From the NCBI RefSeq assembly GCF_024256385.1, contig NZ_JAMLFW010000002.1:1488001-1552000 (forward strand): a stretch of 64,000 nt of DNA, read 5' to 3'. Below are positions 19,474 to 27,480 of this stretch, in pieces. Source of the DNA: Anatilimnocola floriformis (GTDB lineage: Bacteria > Planctomycetota > Planctomycetia > Pirellulales > Pirellulaceae). A program made the translations under genes and the position numbers. Each line of letters begins with the position of its first letter. Positions within the stretch are counted from its first letter, which is position 1. The notes beneath the pieces were generated by a model, which did no database searches, had not been told where the DNA came from, and saw only the letters and a program-made list of their open reading frames with translations.

Positions 19474-19917
19474 ATGGGACTGTTCGACGGCTTGTTCAAC
19501 TCGATGGAGGGGAGCACTCGGCTCACTCCGCAGGAGTGCTTTGCCGGCATTCTCGTTGGAGCGACCTTTTGCGATGGTCACATTGCCGATGACGAAGTGA
19601 ATGGACTCGTCGCCGCACTGCTGCGGATGAAGCTCTTTCAACGCCTTTCGGAAAAGCAGTTCGGCTCGACGCTCGACAAGGTTCTCGGCATCGCCAAACG
19701 CAACGGCGTGCCGGCGCTGCTCGAACGGAGCCTGGAAAATCTGCCGGCGGATCTGCGCGATACAGCCTTTGCCAATGCCTGCAATATCGTCCTCGCCGAC
19801 GGCACGGCCGAACAAGCCGAGCGGGACTATATCAATACCTTGCAAGTCAAGTTGAACCTCGACCCCAAGACTTGCCAGACGATCGTGCAGGTCATGGTCA
19901 TCAAAAACATGGGTTGA
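19474..19917 (+). CDS. TerB-like small helical protein, first of a tandem pair
   Basis: 147 residues from the ATG at 19474 (preceded by GGAAGG). The sequence has two halves of a TerB-like fold, each with an acidic motif: ATFCDGHIADDEV near residue 30 and VLADGTAEQAERDYI near 112. In TerB such acidic pairs bind divalent metal. The next gene encodes a homologue of the same length, and both end in TIVQVMVIKN. It is not part of a tellurite-resistance cluster, so the role is unknown; a cytoplasmic metal-binding or stress protein is plausible. Confidence 0.7.
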   Translation: MGLFDGLFNSMEGSTRLTPQECFAGILVGATFCDGHIADDEVNGLVAALLRMKLFQRLSEKQFGSTLDKVLGIAKRNGVPALLERSLENLPADLRDTAFANACNIVLADGTAEQAERDYINTLQVKLNLDPKTCQTIVQVMVIKNMG

Positions 19918-19978
19918 TGCTGACAGCCGCCCCGCGATAGACACCAAGCCAGAACGCAGACGGAAAAGGTAGCGACCG

Positions 19979-20422
19979 ATGGGAATGTTCGACGACCTGC
20001 TGGGGAATTTCGGCACGCCGCAGGCCTTTGGCCCGCAGGAAGGATTTGCCGGCGTTCTACTGTCGACGGCTGCCCACGACGGCCATCTGGCCGACGAAGA
20101 AATGTCGGCGATGTTCAACACGCTGAACCGCATGAAGCTCTACCAGCACATGCCGGAGCAGCGTTTCAAGAGCATGATCGACCGGTTGGTCGGTGTGCTG
20201 AAGCGCAACGGCCCCGAAGAACTCATGCGGCAATCGGTTAGCGTCGTCCCGCCCGAGCTGCGCGAAACCGTGTTCGCCAGCGCCACCGACATGATCCTGT
20301 CCGATGGCATCGTGGAACAATCGGAACGGGAGCTGATGCAGGAATTGATGATCAAACTGCAAATCGACAGCAACCGCGCCAAGACCATCGTGCAAGTGAT
20401 GGTCATTAAGAATAAAGGTTAG
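19979..20422 (+). CDS. TerB-like small helical protein, second of a tandem pair
   Basis: 147 residues, tandem paralogue of the gene 61 bp upstream. It conserves TAAHDGHLADEEM and ILSDGIVEQSERELM, the two acidic segments expected for a TerB-like metal-binding fold, and the shared C-terminus TIVQVMVIKNKG. The start MGMFDDLL aligns with MGLFDGLF of the neighbour, which supports both start choices. Probably co-transcribed. Its 3' end faces the YdjY-domain gene, with a perfect palindrome at 20448-20472 between them. Confidence 0.7.
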   Translation: MGMFDDLLGNFGTPQAFGPQEGFAGVLLSTAAHDGHLADEEMSAMFNTLNRMKLYQHMPEQRFKSMIDRLVGVLKRNGPEELMRQSVSVVPPELRETVFASATDMILSDGIVEQSERELMQELMIKLQIDSNRAKTIVQVMVIKNKG

Positions 20423-20447
20423 AGCGCGCTCACCTCGTAAGATGGCT

Positions 20448-20472
20448 TAAGACGGACCATTGGTCCGTCTTA
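20448..20472. repeat. Perfect palindrome with GGACCATTGGTCC core
   Basis: TAAGACGGACCA, one T, then TGGTCCGTCTTA, 12-bp arms without mismatch. It lies between convergent genes, and its right end TTA is the complementary stop codon of the gene at 20470-21213. It can fold on either strand and could terminate both transcripts. The core recurs at 29571 and inside the gene at 55742-58507. Confidence 0.8.
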
Positions 20473-21213
20473 CTTCTTCGGTTCTTCTGCTTTACCCGCA
20501 CCCTTCTTCACGCGCGGCACGAGGATTACTCGCACTTCGGTTCCCTTCGGCGGAATGTTTTCCGTGAAGGCATTGAACAGCAGCCCGCCGTTGGCATCGG
20601 TGCTCGGCACTGGCAAATCGAGCGTTGCCGAGGGGAAGTTCGACACGCAGATAAAGTCGCCGCCGTTAGCTTGATAGTGTTCGCGGCCGGTTTGCTCATC
20701 TTTGAAGAAGCCGCTCCCCGCAAAGACCCAATCGAAGTCCATCGCCTTGCCGGTCTTCACGTTCTTAATCATCTCTTGAGCGCGAACTTCGTGGCTCTTG
20801 CCATCGGCATCTTTCCAGAGGACGAAGATTTCAATCGCGTCGCCGGTGGCCGCTTTGTATTGAGGATCGAAGGAAACGGGCGTCCCCTTCTTGGCCCCCA
20901 CCGCGAGCAAGCCAGCGTGAACCTGTTCCGGCAGCACATTCAGGGCGACGATCGATTCGTGCTCCTTGGTTCCCTTGGGGCAGGCAAACATTTCGAGCTG
21001 CCCTTCGCGGAGGCAGATCTTGCCGTCGACGACCACGGCTTTGCGCTTGGTATCGATCCACACATCGTGCTTCTGCGAGAGGCGAACCAACCCTTCCGGG
21101 GCCTTGGCGGGCTTTTCGGCCGGCTTGTCCTCAGCCTTTTCTTGAGCGATTGAACAGGCGACGCAGAACAAAATCATGGCCACCCAGCCGCTGCCAGTCA
21201 TCAAGCGTTGCAT
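20470..21213 (-). CDS. Secreted YdjY-domain protein
   Basis: 247 residues with an N-terminal signal peptide (residues 1-23, cleavage after CSIAQ) and a Glu/Lys/Pro-rich spacer. Residues 40-235 match the YdjY domain pattern: VWIDTKRKAVVVDGKICLREG, a CPKGTKEHESIVAL core with the conserved CP..T.EHE segment, and a C-terminal MDFDWVFAGSGF and FICVSNFPSATLDLP. YdjY proteins are periplasmic, of unknown biochemistry and widespread in planctomycetes. The stop codon lies within the palindrome at 20448-20472. Monocistronic. Confidence 0.8.
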   Translation of the reverse strand: MQRLMTGSGWVAMILFCVACSIAQEKAEDKPAEKPAKAPEGLVRLSQKHDVWIDTKRKAVVVDGKICLREGQLEMFACPKGTKEHESIVALNVLPEQVHAGLLAVGAKKGTPVSFDPQYKAATGDAIEIFVLWKDADGKSHEVRAQEMIKNVKTGKAMDFDWVFAGSGFFKDEQTGREHYQANGGDFICVSNFPSATLDLPVPSTDANGGLLFNAFTENIPPKGTEVRVILVPRVKKGAGKAEEPKK

Positions 21214-21364
21214 CCGAGAAACTCCGAGAAAGTAAAAGGTGGCGATGCTGGCGACATCGCGAAAAGTCGCCCATAGGCAACGGCGGGGATCATGTTAAAC
21301 TGCGTCGACCCACAATCCAGCCTGTCGCTGCAGCGATTATACACCTTCGGCATGCGCCCTGAGA

Positions 21365-23146
21365 ATGGAAGATCCTGCAAATCACTTTAGTACCAATCGC
21401 GCCGAATCGGCTGCAGGATCGCCCATGGAAATGGCCGTTGCTCCCAAACCGGCCCGCGCGATCGACGCCTCGGCCTGGCTGGCAAACTTAGCCCCCAATT
21501 CTGATTTTCCGCTCGCGCGAATCGCCGCGGGCAAAACTTCGCCGCTGCTGTGGGGCGCTGATTCGCTTCCTGCTGAACGTGTCAATCTGATCGGCAAGCT
21601 TCACAAGGCCACGCTGGTTCGCAAGTGGAAAGGTGAAGCGGCGGAACTCGCGCGGTTTCTCGCCCAGACTGTATCGAGCGAACCATCGACCGATCACGCG
21701 CTGGAAATTCTAGCCTGGGCTTATTTGCTGCCGGTCGTCAAATCGGCCGAACTCCTTCAGCAATTGTTCGCCTGGCACGATGCTGTGCTCGCCAGCGCGA
21801 CGCCCGCCACCGCGCTGCCGCAGTTGCTCCTCAAGGTAGAACTGCCGCTGTTGCTCGCCCTAGCAGCGCCCGATCTCAAAACAGCCACCGCGCTGCGCAA
21901 GGGCGCCATCGGTGCGGAATCGCGCGTCGCCAATGCCTGGATCGATCCGCTGGGCCTGCCGTCGCAAGCACGCGCGGAGCTGCTGCGACCGTGGCTCGCG
22001 ACCATCATTCGCGCGCAGGAATTGCTCCGCAACAGCGAAGTGCAGTTTTCCGACACGGCTCGCGAACGACTGGAAAAATTGACTCGCCATGTGCTGCGAT
22101 TGTCGCGCCCCGATGGCGGCTCGACTTTGGGGCCTGCAGCAGGTTCGACCGCTGATCGCGAGTTACTCACGGCTGCCGTCATCGCCACCAACAGCAATGC
22201 CGCGCTCGCTCAACTCGCCCTCGGCAAAGGCGCTGCCGACAAAAAACCGGCCAAGGGCACGCCGCCGGCCGCGTTCTATTCGCAGAAGTCATCGTTCGCG
22301 GTGCTGCGCAATCGCTGGGCCGCGCCGCAGACGCAAGCCACGTTCGATTTCAGCGGCGACAATACCTGGCTCGACGTTAGCTGCGGCAATCAATCGCTGC
22401 TGCACGGCAACTGGGATGTCGCGCTCAAGGTGAACGACACAGCCCTCACGCCGCTCGGCCCGTGGACCGATGTTTGCTGGCACGCTGATCCGGATTGCGA
22501 TTATCTCGAGATCGAGCGGAAGTTCAGCGGCGGTTGGTTGCTGCAACGGCACGTGATGATCGTGCGACAGGACGAATGCCTGCTCCTCGCCGATAGTTTG
22601 CTCGACGAAACCAAGCGCACGCCCGAAGAGTTTCTCGCCACGGCAGCCCAAGCGCCGCGGCTCGATTACTCCACTTCGCTGCAGCTTCCTTCGTCGATCG
22701 CTTTCGCGCCGCAACAAGATACTCGCGAGGGCTACCTACAAGCCGGCCGAAAACCGCTGGGTCTGGTCATGCCGATCGCGTTGCCGGAATGGCGCAAACA
22801 ACCGAGCAGCGGCGAACTATCGGTGAATGGCAGCCAATTGCAACATCGCCTGCAAACCCGCGGCCGCAATCTCTTCGCGCCATTGTGGATCGACTTGAAT
22901 CCCAACCGCTTCAAGAACGCCGAATGCACCTGGCGGCAACTCACCATTGGCGAGTTCCTGCAAGTGCAACCGCGCGAGGTCGCCGTCGGCTTTCGCGTGC
23001 AGGTTCGTTATTCCAATTGGCTTCTCTATCGTTCGCTCGCCTGGCGCGGCAACCGCACCGTGCTTGGCAAGAATTTCGCCACCGACTTCGCCTGCAGCCG
23101 CTTTCAACCCAACGGCGAAACGCAAGAGATTCTGGAAGTGCAGTAG
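21365..23146 (+). CDS. Conserved hypothetical, possibly heparinase II/III-like
   Basis: 593 residues, no signal peptide. The N-terminal 300 residues are alpha-helical (AWAYLLPVVKSAELLQQLF, helical hairpins). From about residue 305 the protein turns beta-rich (FYSQKSSFAVLRNRWA, TFDFSGDNTWLDVSCGNQSL, LEIERKFSGGWLLQRHVMIV, ECLLLADSLLDE). This order and the nearly canonical beta-sandwich phrases recall heparinase II/III-family polysaccharide lyases, but the His/Tyr catalytic set could not be identified. It may be a non-enzymatic relative. The start is taken as ATG 21365; a second ATG at 21425 is possible. Confidence 0.5.
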   Translation: MEDPANHFSTNRAESAAGSPMEMAVAPKPARAIDASAWLANLAPNSDFPLARIAAGKTSPLLWGADSLPAERVNLIGKLHKATLVRKWKGEAAELARFLAQTVSSEPSTDHALEILAWAYLLPVVKSAELLQQLFAWHDAVLASATPATALPQLLLKVELPLLLALAAPDLKTATALRKGAIGAESRVANAWIDPLGLPSQARAELLRPWLATIIRAQELLRNSEVQFSDTARERLEKLTRHVLRLSRPDGGSTLGPAAGSTADRELLTAAVIATNSNAALAQLALGKGAADKKPAKGTPPAAFYSQKSSFAVLRNRWAAPQTQATFDFSGDNTWLDVSCGNQSLLHGNWDVALKVNDTALTPLGPWTDVCWHADPDCDYLEIERKFSGGWLLQRHVMIVRQDECLLLADSLLDETKRTPEEFLATAAQAPRLDYSTSLQLPSSIAFAPQQDTREGYLQAGRKPLGLVMPIALPEWRKQPSSGELSVNGSQLQHRLQTRGRNLFAPLWIDLNPNRFKNAECTWRQLTIGEFLQVQPREVAVGFRVQVRYSNWLLYRSLAWRGNRTVLGKNFATDFACSRFQPNGETQEILEVQ

Positions 23147-23251
23147 CGCCTCGTGACTTGCCCGGAAGCGCTCAACGAAAGCTTCGCCGTCACGGCATAT
23201 CGTGTATAGTGACGGATTACTGCTTCCTCGGCCCCGATCAGATTTTGTCTC

Positions 23252-24383
23252 ATGGAAACTGAATGGTATTCGCGCACCACCGCGCTGCAGCAACGAGTCG
23301 CCCAGCTTCGAGACAGTCTTTGACTACGACAACAAGCTGAAAAAAGTCGCCGAGATTAACGAGCGGATGGCCGCGCCTGATTTCTGGAACAATCAGGAAA
23401 AGGCCCGCGAGGTCATGGGCAAATTCAAAGCCCTGCTCGCAGTCACCAAGCCGCTGGAGGAAGTCGTGCGCGGTGCGGGTGATTTGCCCGGCTTGCTGGA
23501 GATGGCCGAATCCGACAACAGCTTTGACGGCGAAGTGATTACCGAAGTCGAGCGGCTGGAAAAGCTGGTCGAAGAGCTCGAGCTGAAGGCACTGCTCAAC
23601 GGCCCGCACGATTCGGCCAATGCGATCATGAGCATTTACGCTCGCGACGGCGGCACCGACGCCAACGACTGGGCCGAGATGCTGATGCGGATGTACATGC
23701 AGTACGCCGCCAAGAACGAATTCGAATTCGTCGTGATGGATCGCCTCGACAACGAGCAAGCCGGCATCAATCACGCGACCGTGATGATCAAAGGCCCGAT
23801 GGCTTACGGCTATCTCAAGGGCGAAACCGGTTTGCATCGCCTGGTGCGGATCAGCCCCTTCAATTCGGAAGGGAAACGGCAAACCAGTTTCGCCGCGATC
23901 GACGTCTCGCCTGAAGTCGAAGACGAAGCCGAAATCGTCGTTGATTGGGCCAAGGACGTGCGCGAAGAAACGATGCGCGCCGGCGGCGCCGGCGGTCAGC
24001 ACGTGAATAAGACCGAAAGTGCGATCCGCCTGCTGCACTACGAAACGGGCATCGAAGTGAAGTGCCAGAACGAACGAAGTCAGCATCAGAATCGCGCGCT
24101 CGCGCGGAAGATGATGCTCGCCCGCCTGGCCCGCCTCGCCGATGAAAAGCGCGAAGCCGAATCAGCGGCTCAGTACAAAGGCAAAGTAAAGGTCGGCTTT
24201 GGTTCGCAGATCCGCAATTACTTCCTGCATCCCGATCAGCGCGTGAAAGATCAGCGGACCGGTTACCTGATGAACAATTTTCACCAGGTGATGGATGGAA
24301 ACATCCAGGGCTTTATGGATTCGTACCTGCGCTGGCGAATGAAAGAAGGCGGAGGAGAAGTCGCCGCGGATGATGAGGAGTAG
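23252..24383 (+). CDS. prfB: Peptide chain release factor 2, with programmed +1 frameshift
   Basis: RF2 releases the nascent chain at UGA and UAA. The gene is in two frames: ATG 23252 gives 23 codons (METEWYSRTTALQQRVAQLRDSL) ending at CTT TGA C (23318-23324); skipping T 23321 continues as DYDNKLKKVAEINERM to 24383, 376 residues in all. The tripeptide anticodon region reads LVRISPFNS (SPF, specific to RF2) and the catalytic loop is GGAGGQHVNKTESAIRL. A continuous frame from 23202 exists but its first 40 codons do not resemble RF2. The frameshift makes synthesis depend on RF2 level, as in other bacteria. Ends 9 bp before a composite repeat. Confidence 0.95.
23318..23324 (+). promoter_or_regulatory. 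prfB +1 frameshift site (CTT TGA C)
   Basis: The canonical prfB slip sequence: slow in-frame UGA after CUU, with a C after the stop, allows slippage from CUU to UUU. The purine-rich stretch just upstream (GAGA around 23310-23313) is a much weaker Shine-Dalgarno stimulator than in E. coli. Confidence 0.9.
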
Positions 24384-24392
24384 AGTCGTTTA

Positions 24393-24584
24393 GATAGCAT
24401 CGATTGCTTCAGCAATCGATGTCGCTTCAGCGAAAAGAGGCATTGTTATCGATGCCAGCGCCGCGAGCAAAGGTTTCTTCGCTCTTCAATTCCAACGAGT
24501 GGCAAGCTTCCCTTGCGCCCCTACGTTCCTGCGGATGCCTCTGATCGCTGCGCGACATGGATTGCTGAAGCAATCCATGCTATC
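24393..24584. repeat. Composite palindromic element, copy 2 (192 bp)
   Basis: The best-preserved copy. The left end GATAGCATCGATTGC, TTCA, GCAATCGAT and GTCGC forms a hairpin; the right end GCGACATGGATTGC, TGAA, GCAATCCATGCTATC is its inverted copy. AAAAGAGGCAT near the left is matched by ATGCCTCT near the right. It fills the convergent gap between prfB (ends 24383) and msrA (ends 24588). Confidence 0.9.
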
Positions 24585-24587
24585 CAT

Positions 24588-25121
24588 TTAGCGCGCAATC
24601 CGGTCAGCATACTTCGCGCGGATCTTGCAAACCTTAGGAATCGCCGCCCCTTGAATGTACGGCTGATCGGGATGCAGCTGAGCATACCCCTGGTGATAGT
24701 CCTCGGCAGGGAAGAACTCGACCAGCGGCTCGAGCGTCGTGACGATCGGCGACTTGAAGTGATGACTATCGGTTAGCTGCTTGATCTTCGCCGCAGCCGC
24801 TTCTTTTTGTGATTCATCGGCATAAAAGATCGCGCTGCGATATTGCGTGCCGACGTCGGCCCCTTGGCGGTTGAGTGTCGTGGGATCGTGCGCGTCGAAG
24901 AAGACGTCGAGCAGCGTGTCGAGCGAGATGACGGCGGGATCGTACGTCACGCGAATCACTTCGGCATGGTCCGTGTTGCCGTCGCAAACGCGTTTGTAGT
25001 TCGCCGTTTCTTTCGCACCGCCGGCGTATCCACTCAGGACGTCGCTCACGCCCTTAAGTTGTTCGAACGAAGCCTCGGTGCACCAGAAGCAGCCGCCGGC
25101 GAGGACGATGGAAGCAGACAT
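24588..25121 (-). CDS. msrA: Peptide methionine sulfoxide reductase A
   Basis: 177 residues starting MSASIVLAGGCFWCTEASF; GCFWC carries the catalytic cysteine. Further signatures are SGYAGG, HAEVIRVTYDP, YRSAIFY and FFPAEDYHQGYAQLHP, all in standard order. It reduces methionine-S-sulfoxide in oxidised proteins and is recycled by thioredoxin. The ATG at 25121 has GGTGA upstream and places GCFWC at the usual distance from the N-terminus; the frame extends to 25160 without support. The last codons show only KVCKIR near the end as a possible resolving cysteine. Confidence 0.96.
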   Translation of the reverse strand: MSASIVLAGGCFWCTEASFEQLKGVSDVLSGYAGGAKETANYKRVCDGNTDHAEVIRVTYDPAVISLDTLLDVFFDAHDPTTLNRQGADVGTQYRSAIFYADESQKEAAAAKIKQLTDSHHFKSPIVTTLEPLVEFFPAEDYHQGYAQLHPDQPYIQGAAIPKVCKIRAKYADRIAR

Positions 25122-25184
25122 GAGTTCACCCGAAAAATGTGCTGTTGTCGAACAGATCATTATAGGCGCGAATGAGGTCAGGCG

Positions 25185-25279
25185 ACGTAGTACGAACCCC
25201 TAGGTTCGTGCGAGTCGACATCCGCAATCCCTACGGCACTAAGAACCGCTCACACGAACCTAGGGGCTCGTGCTACGCG
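25185..25279. repeat. Terminal inverted repeat element (95 bp), AACCCCTAGGTTCG type
   Basis: The left arm around GTACGAACCCCTAGGTTCGT and the right arm around ACGAACCTAGGGGCTCGTGC are inverted copies, about 27 of 30 positions. CTAG inside each arm is itself palindromic. The right arm overlaps the 3' end of the pentapeptide gene and supplies its TAG stop at 25260-25262. Confidence 0.8.
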
Positions 25280-25568
25280 ACTCGCGATAAACCCGCAGCA
25301 GTTCGGTCACCAAAATCCCATCGATCGTCATGCCGTGATAGGCCGACTCGGTGATGGACACATCGTCGAGACAGATCTCGCGAAAGCTTGCCCCTTTGAG
25401 CGTGACATTGTGAAAAGTCGCGCCGCTCAGGTTGATATTGTCGTACTTCGCGCCACTGAGGTTGATATCGACAAACGAGGCCTGCGACAGATTCACATTG
25501 TGAAACGTCGAGCCAGCCAGATTCGCGTTATCGGCAGCGTATTGTCCAGACGGCAGGGGCGTGGGCAT
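25260..25568 (-). CDS. Pentapeptide-repeat-like protein
   Basis: 102 residues. Residues 14-75 form pentapeptide-type units with hydrophobic i and i+5 positions, such as ANLAGSTFHNVNLSQASFVD and INLSGAKYDNINLSGATFHN, predicting a short right-handed quadrilateral beta-helix. The C-terminal tail (about residues 93-102, VYRESRSTSP) is encoded within the right arm of the inverted repeat at 25185-25279, which also provides the stop codon, so the natural C-terminus may have been altered by the repeat. Its role is unknown. It begins 6 bp downstream of the pyruvate kinase stop, so the two are likely co-transcribed. Confidence 0.75.
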   Translation of the reverse strand: MPTPLPSGQYAADNANLAGSTFHNVNLSQASFVDINLSGAKYDNINLSGATFHNVTLKGASFREICLDDVSITESAYHGMTIDGILVTELLRVYRESRSTSP

Positions 25569-25574
25569 GGATGG

Positions 25575-27050
25575 CTACTCCACTTCGTGAATGACGAGCA
25601 GGTTCTGAGCCATGGGATAAAAGTTGGTGCCGGTGAGGAAGACGATCGGGTCGCCCTTTTGCAGCAAGCCTTGTTTGCGGCCCCACTCGTCGATGAAGGC
25701 CCGCAACGCAGGTCCATCGTGCACTGGCGCGCCGGCCAGCGGTGTGACGCCCCAGAAGAGAGTCAGCCGGCGGAGGACTTCCAGTGAATCGCTGGTGCCG
25801 ATGGTGGGCACAAAATCGCGCTGCTTGCTGCGCATCCGACAAGTGCCGCCGCCGCGAGTGGCGACCACGACGAGCTTGGCATTGAGCTGCTCAGAAAGGA
25901 CTGCCGTGGCCCGAACGGCGGCGGCCGTGATGGGATGCACATCGGTGGCCGTGGTTTGCCGTAGCCGATAAGCCGATTCCTTGAGCAGCGGTTCAGTGGC
26001 GATGGCGATGCGGTTCATCGTCTCGACGGCTTCAACGGGAAATTCACCGATAGCCGTTTCGCCCGAAAGCATGCAGGCATCGGCGCCATCGAGAATGGCG
26101 TTGGCAACGTCGGTCGCTTCCGCTCGCGTCGGCCGGCGGTTGTGATGCATCGAATCGAGCATCTGCGTGGCCACGATCACCGGCTTGCCTTGTTCCTGGC
26201 ATTCATGCACGATCCGCTTTTGAGCGACGGCGATTTCGGCGACATCGATTTCGACCCCCAGATCGCCACGGGCCACCATCACGCCATCGGCTGCCGCGAC
26301 AATCTCTTTGAGATGCAGCAGCGCCTCGGGCTTTTCGATCTTGGCGATGACGCTCGCCCGGCAACCTTGCGATTGCAACAGCTCTTTCAGCAGCAGCACG
26401 TTCACCGGCGACCGAACAAAGCTCAAGCTGACGAAATCGATCTCGTGCTTCGTGGCCCACATGGCATTGGTCATGTCGGCTTCGGTGAGCGACGAAACGC
26501 TGAGCTTCGCGCCCGGCAGGTTGATTCCCTGGCGACTCCGAATCAAGCCGCCGCCGATCACTTTGCAGCGAACCTCTTCGGCTGTCTTTCCCACGACGAC
26601 CATACTCACCGTGCCGTCGGCCAGCATTACGCTGTCGCCGATCTGCAGCTCTTGAATGAGCGCCGCGTAGGTGCAGGTGAGTTCATCCGCCGCTTGGGGC
26701 TTGGTGCCGCGGACGAAGCGAAAGATTTCTCCCGGAACGCAATCGGTGGGATCGGTATGCAGTTCGCCGAGGCGGATCTTCGGCCCTGCGAGGTCGACGA
26801 GCACGCCAACTTCGATGCCAACTTTCTTCGAAGCCACGCGGATGTCGGCGAGGACTTCGGTCCGTTGTTGTTCGTTGCCGTGGGCGGTGTTGAGGCGGAA
26901 AACCGAAACGCCGGCGCGAATCAATCGCTCCAGCATCTCGGGACTGCGACACGCCGGACCGACCGTGGCGACGATCTTGGTGCGGGCACGCGTGTTAAGC
27001 GGCAACGCGTCGAGGGGCAAGGCTTTGAAAGTCGATTCGCTGCTGCTCAC
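25575..27050 (-). CDS. pyk: Pyruvate kinase
   Basis: Converts phosphoenolpyruvate and ADP to pyruvate and ATP. Conserved blocks in order: RTKIVATVGPACRSPEMLER, GVSVFRLNTAHGN, VLVDLAGPKIRLGEL, the catalytic-lysine region VIAKIEKPEALLHL, MVARGDLGVEIDVAEI, KPVIVATQMLDSMHHNRRPT and ACMLSGETAIGEFP. A domain B and a C-terminal domain are present; total 491 residues. The start is a GTG at 27050 (VSSSESTFKALPL) because GGAGGA lies 7 bases upstream; the ATG at 27098 has no ribosome site. SFLRSP-type motif is VSLSFVRSP. The pentapeptide gene follows. Confidence 0.94.
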   Translation of the reverse strand: MSSSESTFKALPLDALPLNTRARTKIVATVGPACRSPEMLERLIRAGVSVFRLNTAHGNEQQRTEVLADIRVASKKVGIEVGVLVDLAGPKIRLGELHTDPTDCVPGEIFRFVRGTKPQAADELTCTYAALIQELQIGDSVMLADGTVSMVVVGKTAEEVRCKVIGGGLIRSRQGINLPGAKLSVSSLTEADMTNAMWATKHEIDFVSLSFVRSPVNVLLLKELLQSQGCRASVIAKIEKPEALLHLKEIVAAADGVMVARGDLGVEIDVAEIAVAQKRIVHECQEQGKPVIVATQMLDSMHHNRRPTRAEATDVANAILDGADACMLSGETAIGEFPVEAVETMNRIAIATEPLLKESAYRLRQTTATDVHPITAAAVRATAVLSEQLNAKLVVVATRGGGTCRMRSKQRDFVPTIGTSDSLEVLRRLTLFWGVTPLAGAPVHDGPALRAFIDEWGRKQGLLQKGDPIVFLTGTNFYPMAQNLLVIHEVE

Positions 27051-27480
27051 GCGCAGTCCTCCGGCAAGAAAATCCGTTTCGGCAATAAATCCCTTCATCG
27101 CGGCGTGAGAGAGGGCCGCGCACGCTCCCTAGGCTAGCGGCGAACGGGATCGGGCGATAGGCGGGGAATTTGGTGGTTACGAGCTTGTCAGACTTCAGAA
27201 ATGACGTCAGGGACAGCAGTTGCGCGACGCCAACCCAGCTGATAGCAGCCGCTGAAACTTAACGCCGGCGTAATGTGCAGTGCGACAGTCTGACGCAACC
27301 AAAACGCCGTAAAGTGCTTTGCGGCAGTACCTTTCGTCGAATCGCGAAAACCTTGCTTGTCTTTTCTCTGGCGTATTCTTACAGTTACGTAATGTTAAAA
27401 GCTTACTTTGCCGTTATATTCAATTAGGCGGCTTGACGAGCACGCTTCCCGCGCGGTCCGCGAAAGGTGAGGGATCTATC
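27051..27480. other. Divergent intergenic region (pyk / carbonic anhydrase)
   Basis: 430 bp between the starts of pyk (minus) and the carbonic anhydrase (plus). It must contain both promoters. The right half is AT-rich (TACAGTTACGTAATGTTAAA near 27380). The pair TTGCTT and TATTCT near 27350-27380 is a weak sigma-70-like candidate only, because the spacing is short. Confidence 0.35.

Noticed and set aside
19474-20422. Tellurite-resistance operon
   Set aside because: Only TerB-like folds are present; no terC, terD or terZ-like gene nearby.
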